Notes: generated from the sequence alone by a model not told the origin. A stretch of DNA of 38,665 nucleotides from an uncultured Lachnospiraceae bacterium (GCA_910584585.1 CAJUBP010000044.1:2831-41495); one strand, 5' to 3'. Counted from the stretch's first letter, positions 14,947 through 23,333 are shown. Numbers and translations: made by a program.

Positions 14947-16149
14947 ATGATAAAGATAGCAATTTTAGGATACGGAACCATAGGCTCCGGCGTAGTGGAG
15001 GTTTTGCATACCAACAAAGAGAGCATTGCCAAGCGCGCGGGGGACGAAATCGAAGTAAAATATATTCTGGATCTGCGGGATTTCCCGGGAGATCCCATGG
15101 AAGCGAAAGTGGTGCACGACTATAATATAATTGCGAAAGATCCGGAAATTCAGGTGGTCGTGGAAGCGATGGGCGGCGTGGAACCTGCCTATACCTTTGT
15201 GAAACAGGCATTGCTGGCAGGCAAAAGCGTAACCACCTCCAATAAAGCATTGGTGGCAAAGCACGGGGCGGAATTGATCGCCATCGCCAAGGAACAGAGC
15301 ATTAATTTCCTGTTTGAAGCCAGCGTGGGAGGCGGAATTCCCATTATCCGCCCGCTGAATTCATCCCTCACTGCAGACGAAATCGAAGAGATTACAGGAA
15401 TCTTAAACGGCACCACCAATTATATGCTGAGCAAAATGTCTTTTGAAGGGCTGGAATTTGAAGATGTGTTAAAAGACGCCCAGTCCCGGGGATACGCAGA
15501 GGCAGATCCCACTGCCGACATTGAAGGCTATGACGCATGCAGGAAGATTGCAATCCTCACTTCCCTGGTATGCGGCCAGCAGGTGGATTTTGAAGAGATT
15601 TATACCGAAGGAATCACCAAAATTACAGCCGCGGATATCCGTTACGCCAAAGCAATGGGCAGAGTCATCAAGCTTCTGGCCACCAGCCGGAAGACGCCGG
15701 AGGGATACTGCGCAATGGTTGCTCCTTTCCTTTTGGCGAAGGAACATCCCCTTTACAATGTCAACGACGTGTTTAACGCGATTTTTGTCCATGGAAATGT
15801 GCTGGGCAACGCCATGTTTTACGGAAGCGGCGCAGGAAAGCTTCCCACAGCCAGCGCAGTGGTTGCGGATATTGTGGACATTGCCAAGCATCTGCACAAA
15901 AATATCCTGATTTCCTGGAGCTCCCGGAAAATGGATTTGGTGGACTACAAGAAAGCCAAGAGCCGCTTCTTTGTGCGGACTCAGGAACCGAAAGAGGATG
16001 TGGAGAAACAGTTCGGATCGGTGGAATGGGTAGAGGCAGAAGGAATAGCCGGTGAGCGGGGATTTTTGACAGAAGTTATGACAGAAGAGGAATACGAGAA
16101 GAAAGCGCTGGAACTTAAGCACATTTTGCAGAGAATCCGCGTAGTTTAG
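14947..16149 (+). CDS. hom: Homoserine dehydrogenase
   Basis: Reduces aspartate-4-semialdehyde to homoserine with NAD(P)H, the branch step to threonine and methionine. The 400-residue protein starts IKIAILGYGTIGSGVVEVLH (Rossmann GxGxxG), carries SNKALVAKHG and the family signature GILNGTTNYMLSKM with AEADPTADIEGYDA, and ends in a short ACT-like tail (FFVRTQEP...) as in clostridial enzymes. ATG 14947 follows AATGGAGGAAGTT. It lies 85 bp after the ACT gene and 16 bp before the kinase gene. Confidence 0.95.
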   Translation: MIKIAILGYGTIGSGVVEVLHTNKESIAKRAGDEIEVKYILDLRDFPGDPMEAKVVHDYNIIAKDPEIQVVVEAMGGVEPAYTFVKQALLAGKSVTTSNKALVAKHGAELIAIAKEQSINFLFEASVGGGIPIIRPLNSSLTADEIEEITGILNGTTNYMLSKMSFEGLEFEDVLKDAQSRGYAEADPTADIEGYDACRKIAILTSLVCGQQVDFEEIYTEGITKITAADIRYAKAMGRVIKLLATSRKTPEGYCAMVAPFLLAKEHPLYNVNDVFNAIFVHGNVLGNAMFYGSGAGKLPTASAVVADIVDIAKHLHKNILISWSSRKMDLVDYKKAKSRFFVRTQEPKEDVEKQFGSVEWVEAEGIAGERGFLTEVMTEEEYEKKALELKHILQRIRVV

Positions 16150-16165
16150 AATAGAGAGGGACCTT

Positions 16166-17368
16166 ATGAAATATGTGATTGTGTTAGGGGACGGCATGGC
16201 AGACCGTCCGTTGGAAGAACTGCAGGGAATGACGCCCCTAGAATATGCCGAGACGCCTGCAATGGATCAGCTTGCGGCAGCCGGAGAGATCGGAACGGTG
16301 CATACCATTCCCGACGGGATGTCGCCGGGAAGCGACACGGCCAATCTATCTGTGCTGGGATATGATCCGAAGATTTATTATTCCGGCCGTTCTCCCCTGG
16401 AGGCTTTGAGCATCGGCGTGGATATGAAACCGGAGGATGTTTCTCTGCGCTGCAATCTGGTAACGCTGTCGGAGGAAGAAGCGGATTATGAAGACAGAAA
16501 GATCCTGGATCACAGCTCCGATGAGATACCTACCGAAGATGCGGCAGTGCTGTTAGACGCAGTAAAAAAAGAGCTGGAGAGGGAAAACTATCATTTTTAC
16601 GCAGGCACCAGCTACCGTCACCTGCTCATCTGGGAAAAAGGCTCTGTGATAAGCCTGATTCAGCCCCATGATGTGCTGGGCCAGACCATTGGGCAGCATT
16701 TGCCGAAAGATGATGTCCTGCGGGATATGATGAAGAAAAGTTATGAGATTCTGGTGAATCATCCCATCAATCTGGAGCGGAAGAAACAGGGGCTTCGTCC
16801 GGCCAATTCCTGTTGGTTCTGGGGCGCGGGCACCAGGCCGTCCCTGTCCTCTTTTGAGGAAAAAACAGGGCTGAAAGGCGCTATGGTATCAGCCGTAGAT
16901 CTGTTAAAGGGAATTGCCGTAGGCGCATCTATGAAGAATATTTCCGTTCCGGGAGCAACCGGCGGGCTTCACACCAACTATGAAGGCAAAGCCCAGGCCG
17001 CTGTGAAGGCTTTGACCAAAGACGGCTGTGATTTTGTCTATGTGCATGTGGAAGCGCCGGATGAAATGGGGCATCAGGGCAGCATTGAGAAAAAAGTGCA
17101 GGCCATTCAGTTTTTGGATCAGCGGGTCATTGCGCTCATCAAACAGGGATTGGAAGAGGCGGGAGAGGATTTTCGGATGCTGATTATGCCGGATCACCCC
17201 ACTCCCATTTGTATCCGCACCCATACCGGAGACGATGTGCCGTATCTTTTGTATGACAGCGCCAGGATTCAGAAAAATACATGGAAATATAATGAAAAAG
17301 AGGCGGCAGAGAGCAGTCATCATATTGCAAAAGGTTGTGAAATGATAGATTATCTCATTCAAAAATAG
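16166..17368 (+). CDS. PGM-fold enzyme, proposed homoserine kinase
   Basis: A 400-residue enzyme of the alkaline phosphatase superfamily, archaeal-type cofactor-independent phosphoglycerate mutase branch. Visible motifs are VLGDGMADRPLEEL (metal-binding Asp), MSPGSDTANLSVLGYDP (active-site Ser), YVHVEAPDEMGHQGS and MPDHPTPICIRTHTGD (C-terminal metal ligands). This branch is named proposed homoserine kinase because it repeatedly lies beside threonine genes in organisms without ThrB. Its position between hom and lysC, and the lack of a GHMP-type thrB here, support that role. True phosphoglycerate mutase activity cannot be excluded. ATG 16166 follows GAGAGGGACCTT. Confidence 0.85.
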   Translation: MKYVIVLGDGMADRPLEELQGMTPLEYAETPAMDQLAAAGEIGTVHTIPDGMSPGSDTANLSVLGYDPKIYYSGRSPLEALSIGVDMKPEDVSLRCNLVTLSEEEADYEDRKILDHSSDEIPTEDAAVLLDAVKKELERENYHFYAGTSYRHLLIWEKGSVISLIQPHDVLGQTIGQHLPKDDVLRDMMKKSYEILVNHPINLERKKQGLRPANSCWFWGAGTRPSLSSFEEKTGLKGAMVSAVDLLKGIAVGASMKNISVPGATGGLHTNYEGKAQAAVKALTKDGCDFVYVHVEAPDEMGHQGSIEKKVQAIQFLDQRVIALIKQGLEEAGEDFRMLIMPDHPTPICIRTHTGDDVPYLLYDSARIQKNTWKYNEKEAAESSHHIAKGCEMIDYLIQK

Positions 17369-17382
17369 TTCAGGAGAACGTT

Positions 17383-18588
17383 ATGTTAATCGTAAAAAAA
17401 TTCGGAGGCAGCTCCGTAGCAGATAAAGAGCGGATTTACAATGTGGCCAAACGCTGCATCGAAGAATACCAGAAGGGAAATGATGTGGTTGTGGTATTGT
17501 CAGCCATGGGAAAGACCACGGATGGATTGTTGGAACTGGCCAGAGAGATTGCCCCCAACCCCTCAAAACGGGAGATGGATATGCTTCTCGCTACCGGAGA
17601 GCAGACTTCTGCGGCTCTGATGGCCATGGCAATGGGAGCCTTGGGCGTACCTTCTATTTCACTGAATGCCTTTCAGGTAGTGATGCAGACGTCCTCCAGA
17701 TACGGCAATGCCCGGTTTAAGAAAATTGACACTCAGCGCATCCGTCATGAGCTGGAGAACCGCAAGATTGTCATCGTCACCGGTTTCCAGGGCGTAAATA
17801 AATATGACGATCTCACTACGCTGGGCCGGGGCGGCTCAGACACTACGGCAGTGGCTCTTGCCGCTGTGCTTCATGCGGACGCCTGTGAGATCTACACCGA
17901 TGTGGAGGGGGTCTACACGGCAGATCCCAGAATTGTGCCCAACGCCAAAAAGATTTCGCAGATTACCTATGATGAAATGTTAGAATTAGCAACGCTGGGC
18001 GCAAAAGTGCTTCACAACCGCTCTGTGGAAATGGCAAAGAAATACGGCGTTCAGCTGATTGTCCGTTCCAGCCTGAACAATGCCCAGGGAACCATCGTAA
18101 AGGAGGAGACAGACATGGAGAGTATGCTTGTCAGCGGAGTTGCAGTAGATAAAAATACAGCCAGAGTGGCAGTGTTCGGCGTAAAGGACGTACCGGGAAT
18201 TGCTTTTAAAATCTTTGATTTGCTGGCCAAAAACAATATCAACGTGGATATTATCCTGCAGTCCATCGGAGGGGAAGGGACGAAAGATATTTCTTTTACC
18301 GTAGCCAGAGAGGACGCCGAAGAGACAGTGGCCATTTTGAAAGAGCATAAGAACCGGATCACGGCCAGAGAAATTGAAGTGAATGACAAGGTGGCAAAGG
18401 TATCCATTGTAGGCGCCGGCATGCAGTCCAATCCAGGCGTGGCTTCCAGAATGTTTGAGGCTTTGTACAATGTGGGCATCAATATCCGCATGATTGCCAC
18501 TTCGGAGATCCGCATTACCGTATTGATTAATGAAGAGGACGTGGATAAGGCAATGCGGGCGGTGCATGATCAGTTTATTGAGGATTAG
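17383..18588 (+). CDS. lysC: Aspartate kinase
   Basis: Phosphorylates aspartate, the first step to lysine, threonine and methionine. The 401-residue protein has the KFGGSSVADKERI N-terminus, LLATGEQTSAALMAM, the GFQGVNKYDDLTTLGRGGSD nucleotide and aspartate site, and YTDVEGVYTADPRIV. It ends in two ACT domains (about 265-330 and 345-401), as in feedback-inhibited class enzymes. It starts 14 bp after the kinase gene with CAGGAGAACGTT. Its TAG stop (18586-18588) is formed by TA plus the first G of a miniature element, so the element is fixed at its 3' end. Confidence 0.95.
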   Translation: MLIVKKFGGSSVADKERIYNVAKRCIEEYQKGNDVVVVLSAMGKTTDGLLELAREIAPNPSKREMDMLLATGEQTSAALMAMAMGALGVPSISLNAFQVVMQTSSRYGNARFKKIDTQRIRHELENRKIVIVTGFQGVNKYDDLTTLGRGGSDTTAVALAAVLHADACEIYTDVEGVYTADPRIVPNAKKISQITYDEMLELATLGAKVLHNRSVEMAKKYGVQLIVRSSLNNAQGTIVKEETDMESMLVSGVAVDKNTARVAVFGVKDVPGIAFKIFDLLAKNNINVDIILQSIGGEGTKDISFTVAREDAEETVAILKEHKNRITAREIEVNDKVAKVSIVGAGMQSNPGVASRMFEALYNVGINIRMIATSEIRITVLINEEDVDKAMRAVHDQFIED

Positions 18589-18664
18589 AGCGTGTCTTAA
18601 AATTCATTCCCGCAATCTGCCGCCCCACTTCACACCAGATTTCATGCTGAATTTAGTCAATGTA
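18588..18664. mobile_element. Miniature element, subtype A, half copy
   Basis: Starts GAGCGTGTCTTAAAATTCAT directly on the lysC stop and matches the first 77 bases of the copy at 22721 almost exactly, then stops at AATGTAG. The second half and right end are missing. It fills the whole gap between lysC and the convergent DUF2752 gene. Confidence 0.82.
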
Positions 18665-18665
18665 G

Positions 18666-19106
18666 TTAGAGCTGGATTCCCTCCAGCAAATCGATATGCC
18701 AGAAGATCAGAAGCATATTTTTTACAATAAAGTTTACAGCGACAATGATCAGGGCGGCCCATACGTAGCCGTCCCTGTATTTCATTCCGATTCTGAAACG
18801 GTGCCGGGTGATCCGCTCGATGGTCTGGCTGATGAGAAACCAGCCTCCTGCGGCAGCCGTGTACAGTACCAAAGGATGACAGAGGAACGAGGTCAGCAGA
18901 TCACCCTTAAGAAGAGCTGCAACAGCTCTTGTTCCGCCGCAGCCGGGGCAGTAGATGCCAAGCAGCGTATGTACGGCGCAGGGAAGCAGCAGTTTTTGGA
19001 TAGGAATGGGGAACAGCCGCAGGAGAACCAGGATGATGCCTGCGATGGTCAGTATGGCCCAGCCTGCGTAGAACAGGGCGGTTTCTTCTTTTTCTTGTTG
19101 TCTCAT
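18666..19106 (-). CDS. DUF2752 membrane protein
   Basis: A 146-residue membrane protein. After a first helix (about 12-30) comes the family signature YCPGCGGTRAVAALLKGDLL (two cysteines, Gly-rich turn, Arg and Asp), then helices at about 76-95 and 115-135. DUF2752 proteins are small, widespread and of unknown function. The gene is convergent with lysC, and its TAA lies only a few bases past the edge of the miniature-element half copy. Confidence 0.85.
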   Translation of the reverse strand: MRQQEKEETALFYAGWAILTIAGIILVLLRLFPIPIQKLLLPCAVHTLLGIYCPGCGGTRAVAALLKGDLLTSFLCHPLVLYTAAAGGWFLISQTIERITRHRFRIGMKYRDGYVWAALIIVAVNFIVKNMLLIFWHIDLLEGIQL

Positions 19107-19185
19107 AGCATTGTCCTTATCATATCTTATGATTTATCCGATACATTTTATAGATCCGTGAGACGGAAATCGTTCGTTATTTTTC

Positions 19186-19240
19186 ACGCCCAGATGGAAT
19201 AAAAGCATTATAAAATCTAGGTGTGAATTGCAACAATAGT
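19186..19240. repeat. Hairpin repeat shared with the 1.5-kb block
   Basis: CGCCCAGATGGAATAAAAGC and the following ATTATAAAATCT, then GTGTGAATTGCAAC, match 1563-1616 closely (20 bases GAATAAAAGCATTATAAAAT differ at one end only). The arms can pair (CACGCCCAGAT with ATCTAGGTGTG). This shows that the element at 1.5 kb belongs to a dispersed family. Confidence 0.7.
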
Positions 19241-19274
19241 TATATATAGTGCAGTATAATCTCTTTTTTACTGT

Positions 19275-19303
19275 TTGTCAAAATGAAAAAAATGTGATAT
19301 AGT
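19275..19303 (+). promoter_or_regulatory. Promoter of the HExxH protein gene
   Basis: TTGTCA (19275-19280), a 17-bp spacer and TATAGT (19298-19303) lie 56 bp before ATG 19360. A good sigma-A-type match. Confidence 0.72.
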
Positions 19304-19359
19304 GATGATACATAACAGCAGAAACGGAATAAAATAAAAAGAGAAGTGAGGTGTCCAGG

Positions 19360-19884
19360 ATGGTAGGAGCAATCGGAGGATCAAATGGCTACGGCAGTTA
19401 TGGAAATTATGGGGATTACACTGGAGGATACAAGAACAGCCCGGCAGGCAGCCAGCAGGAAAATCAGGGGACAGAGGGAACCCCTGGAGTCCGGGAAAGC
19501 AAAGACGGATCAGTCAGAGAGACATCCAAGGATAAGGAACGCTGCCAGACCTGCGCAAAGCGCAAATATCAGGACGGTTCCAATGAGAATGTGTCATTTA
19601 AGTCGGCAGCCCATATCTCTCCGGAAGCGGCAGGCAGCGCAGTCCGCGCCCATGAAGGTGAGCATGTGTCCAACGCCTATACCAAAGCGGCCCAGAAAGA
19701 CGGCAAGGTAATCTCCGCTTCGGTCAGCATTCACACATCCGTCTGCCCGGAATGCGGAAAGACCTATGTATCCGGCGGAACCACTTCCACTAGGATAAAG
19801 TATCCGGCCAATCCCTATGAAGAGAGCAGGAAGACACTCGGCGCTGAAGAAGCCAAAGGGAAAAATATTGACTATGCGGCGTGA
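19360..19884 (+). CDS. Small HExxH-motif protein, putative metallopeptidase-like
   Basis: A 174-residue protein. It starts with a Gly/Tyr-rich segment (GGSNGYGSYGNYGDYTGGY) and a low-complexity charged stretch, then CQTCAKRKYQDGSNENVSF, then AVRAHEGEHVSNAYTKA with the zincin-type motif H-E-G-E-H (about residues 105-109). A second Cys pair sits in SVCPECGKTYVSGGTTST. The layout recalls the SprA-related family of small putative metalloproteases. No signal peptide is evident. ATG 19360 follows GTGAGGTGTCCAGG; GTG 19351 is an in-frame alternative. Catalysis is inferred only from the motif. Confidence 0.7.
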   Translation: MVGAIGGSNGYGSYGNYGDYTGGYKNSPAGSQQENQGTEGTPGVRESKDGSVRETSKDKERCQTCAKRKYQDGSNENVSFKSAAHISPEAAGSAVRAHEGEHVSNAYTKAAQKDGKVISASVSIHTSVCPECGKTYVSGGTTSTRIKYPANPYEESRKTLGAEEAKGKNIDYAA

Positions 19885-19951
19885 CGGCGGGAATGATTTT
19901 CAGTCAGGCTGCAGTACTAACAATTTAAGGAAAGTTCAGGAGGAATGACAT

Positions 19952-20686
19952 ATGGAAAAACGGAAATTATCAGCGAAGATTTTTATGATGTGCTGCCTGG
20001 CGTTGATCGGGATTCTTGCCGTTCCAAATACTGCGTACGCCAAGAAAATTACCAGTGACAGGCAGGTGGAGAAACTGGCAAAGAAAGAAGTAAAAGGCGC
20101 AACTGTGGTAGAAATAGACAGAGACTATGAGAAAGGGAATCTGGTCTATGAAGTAAAGCTGATAAAGGGAACCAAGGAGTATAATCTGACCTACCGTGCT
20201 TCTGACGGAAAGCTGATAGAATACGACCGGGAAGAAATGCGGGTGCGCCCCAGCTCCAAGAAGATGATCAGCGAAAGCAAATGCAAAAAACTTGCGAAAA
20301 AAAAGGTAAAAGGGGCCAGCATCATTTCCATTAAGCTGAAATACGACGACGGCATTGAAGAATATGAGGTTAAAATGCAAAAGGACAGCAAAAAGTATGA
20401 ACTGGAGTACCATGCCCGCACTGGCAAGTTAATTGGGTATCAGTGGAAAGTGAATCTGAAGAAAAAGTCGGGCCACAGCGGCTATATCGGCGTGGAAAAG
20501 GCGAAGCAGATTGCCCTTGCGGAAGTTCCCGGAGCAGCTGTTGTCAAAGCGGAATTTGACGACGATGATGATGGAGTGCCGGTTTATGAAGTGGAACTGG
20601 TGAAAGATGACATGGAATATGAATTCAAGATCCATGCTAAGACAGGGAAAATATTGGAACGGGAACAGGACAGCATTTATGATTAG
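19952..20686 (+). CDS. Secreted protein with three PepSY-like repeats
   Basis: A 244-residue exported protein. The signal peptide has hydrophobic core MMCCLALIGILAVPNTAYA, with a likely cut after AYA. Three PepSY units follow (about 32-95, 105-165, 175-240), each with the pattern A-K-K-x-V-K-G-A, a strand with Asp/Tyr, Y-E-V-x-L/M, and A-x-T/D-G-K-L/I at the end. PepSY domains are thought to bind or inhibit peptidases near the membrane. Very Lys-rich. Start follows CAGGAGGAATGACAT. It probably forms a unit with the DUF975 gene 15 bp downstream. Confidence 0.88.
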   Translation: MEKRKLSAKIFMMCCLALIGILAVPNTAYAKKITSDRQVEKLAKKEVKGATVVEIDRDYEKGNLVYEVKLIKGTKEYNLTYRASDGKLIEYDREEMRVRPSSKKMISESKCKKLAKKKVKGASIISIKLKYDDGIEEYEVKMQKDSKKYELEYHARTGKLIGYQWKVNLKKKSGHSGYIGVEKAKQIALAEVPGAAVVKAEFDDDDDGVPVYEVELVKDDMEYEFKIHAKTGKILEREQDSIYD

Positions 20687-20701
20687 AGGAGCGTAGTGGA
20701 A

Positions 20702-21448
20702 ATGAATCGTACATCGGCGGAATTAAAGAGACTGGCAAGGGAGAAGCTGACCGGGCACTGGGGGTTGGTGATTGGGGCGACACTGCTGCTTAGCCTGATT
20801 ATGTTTGCAGTGCTGATTCCCTTTTATGTGCTGTTTTTTATCAGCAGGGGAGGGGTGGTGCAGTTTTTGGCTTATATAGCGGCGACGCTGATTGTCAGTA
20901 TTGTGGCTGTGATTATGGAATGCGGCATCAGCAGGATGCAGCTTGGATTCGCGAGGGGGCAGGATACCGGGATCGGCATGCTGTTCGGAGAATTTGCCAG
21001 AAGGCCGGAGCGCTATATTCTTGGTATCTTGATGATGATAGGAATTGAACTGGTCTGTTTTCTGCCCTCAATTGTGTGCGGGACAGTGGCAGTTATGCAG
21101 GATATGGTATTTTTGGCGTCTATGATTGCTACGGCGCTTTATATCGTTGGAATGGTGATAGGCATTATGCTGGCGTTCCGCTATGCTCTGGCGTTTCTGC
21201 TTATGGTAGATCATCAGCAGATGGGGCCGGTGGCGGCGTTTCAGGAAAGCTCCCGGTTGATGGATGGGAATAAAGGCCGTTTGCTGTACATCTATCTGAG
21301 TTATATTGGCTGGAATATTTTAGGTATGCTGTCCTGCGGAATTGGAACACTCTGGGTTTCCCCTTATATGAATCAGACCGTGATCAGTTTTTATCTGGAT
21401 TTGACAGGAGAAATTGACAGGGGGCAGAAGGAAGAGCCGAATCTGTAA
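20702..21448 (+). CDS. DUF975 family membrane protein
   Basis: A 248-residue integral membrane protein with the DUF975 opening RTSAELKRLAREKLTGHWGL and five to six helices (LVIGATLLLSLIMFAVLIPF, then about 60-80, 110-130, 140-165 and 215-235). DUF975 proteins are common in Firmicutes and have no known function. ATG 20702 or GTG 20696 could be the start; GAGGAG lies 5 bp before the GTG. The TAA stop is the TAA of the 31-bp hairpin repeat (CTG-TAA-CAG). Confidence 0.85.
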   Translation: MNRTSAELKRLAREKLTGHWGLVIGATLLLSLIMFAVLIPFYVLFFISRGGVVQFLAYIAATLIVSIVAVIMECGISRMQLGFARGQDTGIGMLFGEFARRPERYILGILMMIGIELVCFLPSIVCGTVAVMQDMVFLASMIATALYIVGMVIGIMLAFRYALAFLLMVDHQQMGPVAAFQESSRLMDGNKGRLLYIYLSYIGWNILGMLSCGIGTLWVSPYMNQTVISFYLDLTGEIDRGQKEEPNL

Positions 21449-21475
21449 CAGTTCAGCCTTCGGCTTCACTGTTAC
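21445..21475. repeat. 31-bp hairpin repeat, copy 2, spanning a stop codon
   Basis: Identical over 31 bases to 9524-9554. The left arm GTAACAG supplies the TAA stop of the DUF975 gene. A strong T-tailed terminator follows 39 bp later, so this hairpin is not needed for termination. Confidence 0.85.
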
Positions 21476-21513
21476 GGAATCTGCCTTTTCCAGAAGGGCA
21501 ATATTGACAAAGA

Positions 21514-21558
21514 GGCTGCCGGAAAATGGAATTTGCCATTTTCCGGCAGCCCCTTTTT
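21514..21558. terminator. Strong rho-independent terminator
   Basis: A perfect 16-bp stem GGCTGCCGGAAAATGG / CCATTTTCCGGCAGCC with a 6-base loop, followed by CCTTTTT. On the minus strand the stem is followed by TCTTTG, so it can probably serve both the DUF975 gene and the convergent TPR-like gene. Confidence 0.92.
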
Positions 21559-21559
21559 A

Positions 21560-21573
21560 GAGCATGTCTTAAA
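21560..21573. mobile_element. Terminal-repeat remnant of the miniature element
   Basis: TA (21558-21559) followed by GAGCATGTCTTAAA matches the miniature-element end with one change. Read on the minus strand, TTTAAGACATGCTC provides the TAA stop of the TPR-like gene (21571-21569). Confidence 0.6.
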
Positions 21574-22669
21574 GCACATAATCTTTCACTGCATTCAGAA
21601 ACATCTGATATTCTTTGATGGAATTGTCATTTCCGTTCCGGAGATCAAATTTCCTGGAAATATCCTGTGCCTCCTTTCCGTAATATTCCGCCAGCGTTTC
21701 AATGGAATAACATCCGTCCGGCCGGTAATAAGACAGCTTGGAGGGCAGGCGGAAACGGGCATTTTTCTTGCCTTCTTTTAAGAGCGCCCGCATCATGATC
21801 TCGGCTCCGGTGCAGAATTCCATTTTGTCGAGAGGAGTGTAAGTCAGAGACTGATAAGGCGCTTCCTCTTTAAAAAAGCTCCACGCAGCCCGCAGGTCCG
21901 TCCGTACCAGATAGACGATAGTATCGGCAAAATAGAAAGAGTGCCACCGGTGTTTTTTCCGGATTCGTTCCATTTTTTTGAAATAAGGCTCCGCATGTTC
22001 CGTATCATGAAGCCGGACGGCATAGTGATACACAAGCCTGCCGTATTGAAAAATAAGGGTGTATTCATCGTAATAGTTGGTTTCCAGCAGTTTTCCTGCC
22101 TTCAGCAAATTCTCAAGGTCGCCGTACCAGCAGGCCATTTCCCCTTCGAATGCTACAGTCTCCGCGTTTCTCAAATGTTTGGAGCGGTTCATAAGCCGGA
22201 ATTCATGGAGACTATGCATAGCCTTTTCCTTATCGCCGGCAGCCCGGTATAACCTTGCGGAAGCCATATGGTATACGGAAAGGGAATAGCCGTAGGCCAG
22301 GCAGAAAGAGTGATACTTCTTTAAATATTGTTCCATATCCGGTACAGAAATCTGATAAAAGAAGTCTGCGCAGTCTATGACGCGCGAAAAAACCTCCCCC
22401 ACGGCTTCTTCCGCAGTAATTCCAATGTCCGGGGGCATCAGAATCTCCGGATGGGTTTCAAAAAGTTCCAGGATCTCAGGAAAAATCACATAGAGGTACA
22501 GCAGGTAATTGTCTTCGCAGGAGCAGGCGTAATCATAGCGGAAATACATCATATAGCTGTAGTCCTTTGCCAGATCCGCTTCCTGAATGGCCTGGCGGAT
22601 TGCGGACAGTTTCGCTTCGCCCGGCGCGAAATTCTGATATTCTTCGATAAGCTGCTGCGGCTGGTACAT
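21569..22669 (-). CDS. TPR-like helical protein of unknown function
   Basis: A 366-residue soluble all-helical protein with repeated helix pairs suggestive of TPR-like solenoids (SVYHMASARLYRAAGDKEKA, FQYGRLVYHYAVRLHDTEHA). No signal peptide, membrane segment or catalytic motif is seen. The last 70 residues (PDGCYSIETLAEYYGKEAQD) could be a small regulatory domain. Start ATG 22669 follows AAAGGAGGCAGATACC. I do not recognise a named family. The stop codon lies inside a miniature-element end. Confidence 0.75.
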   Translation of the reverse strand: MYQPQQLIEEYQNFAPGEAKLSAIRQAIQEADLAKDYSYMMYFRYDYACSCEDNYLLYLYVIFPEILELFETHPEILMPPDIGITAEEAVGEVFSRVIDCADFFYQISVPDMEQYLKKYHSFCLAYGYSLSVYHMASARLYRAAGDKEKAMHSLHEFRLMNRSKHLRNAETVAFEGEMACWYGDLENLLKAGKLLETNYYDEYTLIFQYGRLVYHYAVRLHDTEHAEPYFKKMERIRKKHRWHSFYFADTIVYLVRTDLRAAWSFFKEEAPYQSLTYTPLDKMEFCTGAEIMMRALLKEGKKNARFRLPSKLSYYRPDGCYSIETLAEYYGKEAQDISRKFDLRNGNDNSIKEYQMFLNAVKDYVL

Positions 22670-22720
22670 GGTATCTGCCTCCTTTTGGCATGAAAATCGG
22701 TCTGGGTAATCTAAGTACTA

Positions 22721-22880
22721 GAGTGTGTCTTAAAATTCATTCCCGCAATCTGCCGTCCCACTTCACACCAGATTTCATGCTGAATTTAGTCAATGTAGCC
22801 CACTACACCTTCGAAATTCAGCATAAAATCTGATGTAAATTGGGACGACATCTTGCGGAAAGCAATTTTAAGACACGCTC
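22721..22880. mobile_element. Palindromic miniature element, subtype A, full copy
   Basis: 160 bp with ends GAGTGTGTCTTAAAATTCAT and AATTTTAAGACACGCTC, flanked by TA at 22719-22720 and 22881-22882. The interior arms pair over most of the length (CAGATTTCATGCTGAATTT with AAATTCAGCATAAAATCTG). The right-hand TA plus the element's C on the minus strand gives the TAG stop of the DUF4190 gene. Transcribed, it would form a long hairpin. Confidence 0.88.
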
Positions 22881-23254
22881 TAGAGCATTTCGTAAAAATC
22901 ATAAGGGCTGGAAGAATCGGGATATCCCATTTCCTGCATCAAATCTTCAATATAATTCAGATAACCTTCCCATCCCCCGAACTGAGTCATCAGCGTGAGG
23001 AATGAATAAATCAGAAACAGAACTCCGCAGATCATGGCGATAATGCCCAGAACCAACCCGGCCTTGGCGTATCCGTTGGTATGCATTTCCCCGCCCCGGG
23101 ACAGCAGCGCGAAGATAATGGCCAGAGATCCGAATACTATGGCAGGGTATACGCAGCAGCTCATGACGAGGCCGAGAATTCCCATGATCATAGCGGCCAC
23201 AGACATGCCGGCGGAACGCATTTCTATATAGGATTTATTTGATTCGTAATCCAT
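22880..23254 (-). CDS. DUF4190-type small membrane protein
   Basis: A 124-residue protein with two helices (MSVAAMIMGILGLVMSCCVY and GLVLGIIAMICGVLFLIYSF) around an ALLSRGGEMHTNGYAKAGLV loop, the usual DUF4190 hairpin. The acidic C-terminus is exposed. Start ATG 23254 follows AAGGAGGTTTCTCA. Its TAG stop (22882-22880) is made of a target TA and the end base of the miniature element, so the protein ends exactly at the insertion. Confidence 0.85.
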   Translation of the reverse strand: MDYESNKSYIEMRSAGMSVAAMIMGILGLVMSCCVYPAIVFGSLAIIFALLSRGGEMHTNGYAKAGLVLGIIAMICGVLFLIYSFLTLMTQFGGWEGYLNYIEDLMQEMGYPDSSSPYDFYEML

Positions 23255-23333
23255 TGAGAAACCTCCTTAAAATTCTTTATTGACTGATTTTTATTGTAGC
23301 ACGCGCACTGGAAAAATACAATAACAAGAATTC

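Noticed and set aside
15469..16197. 242-codon minus-strand frame opposite hom
   Set aside because: hom is an unmistakable gene here; the antisense frame is a codon-bias shadow without start signals.
17986..18567. 193-codon minus-strand frame opposite lysC
   Set aside because: Shadow of the lysC ACT domains; no family features.
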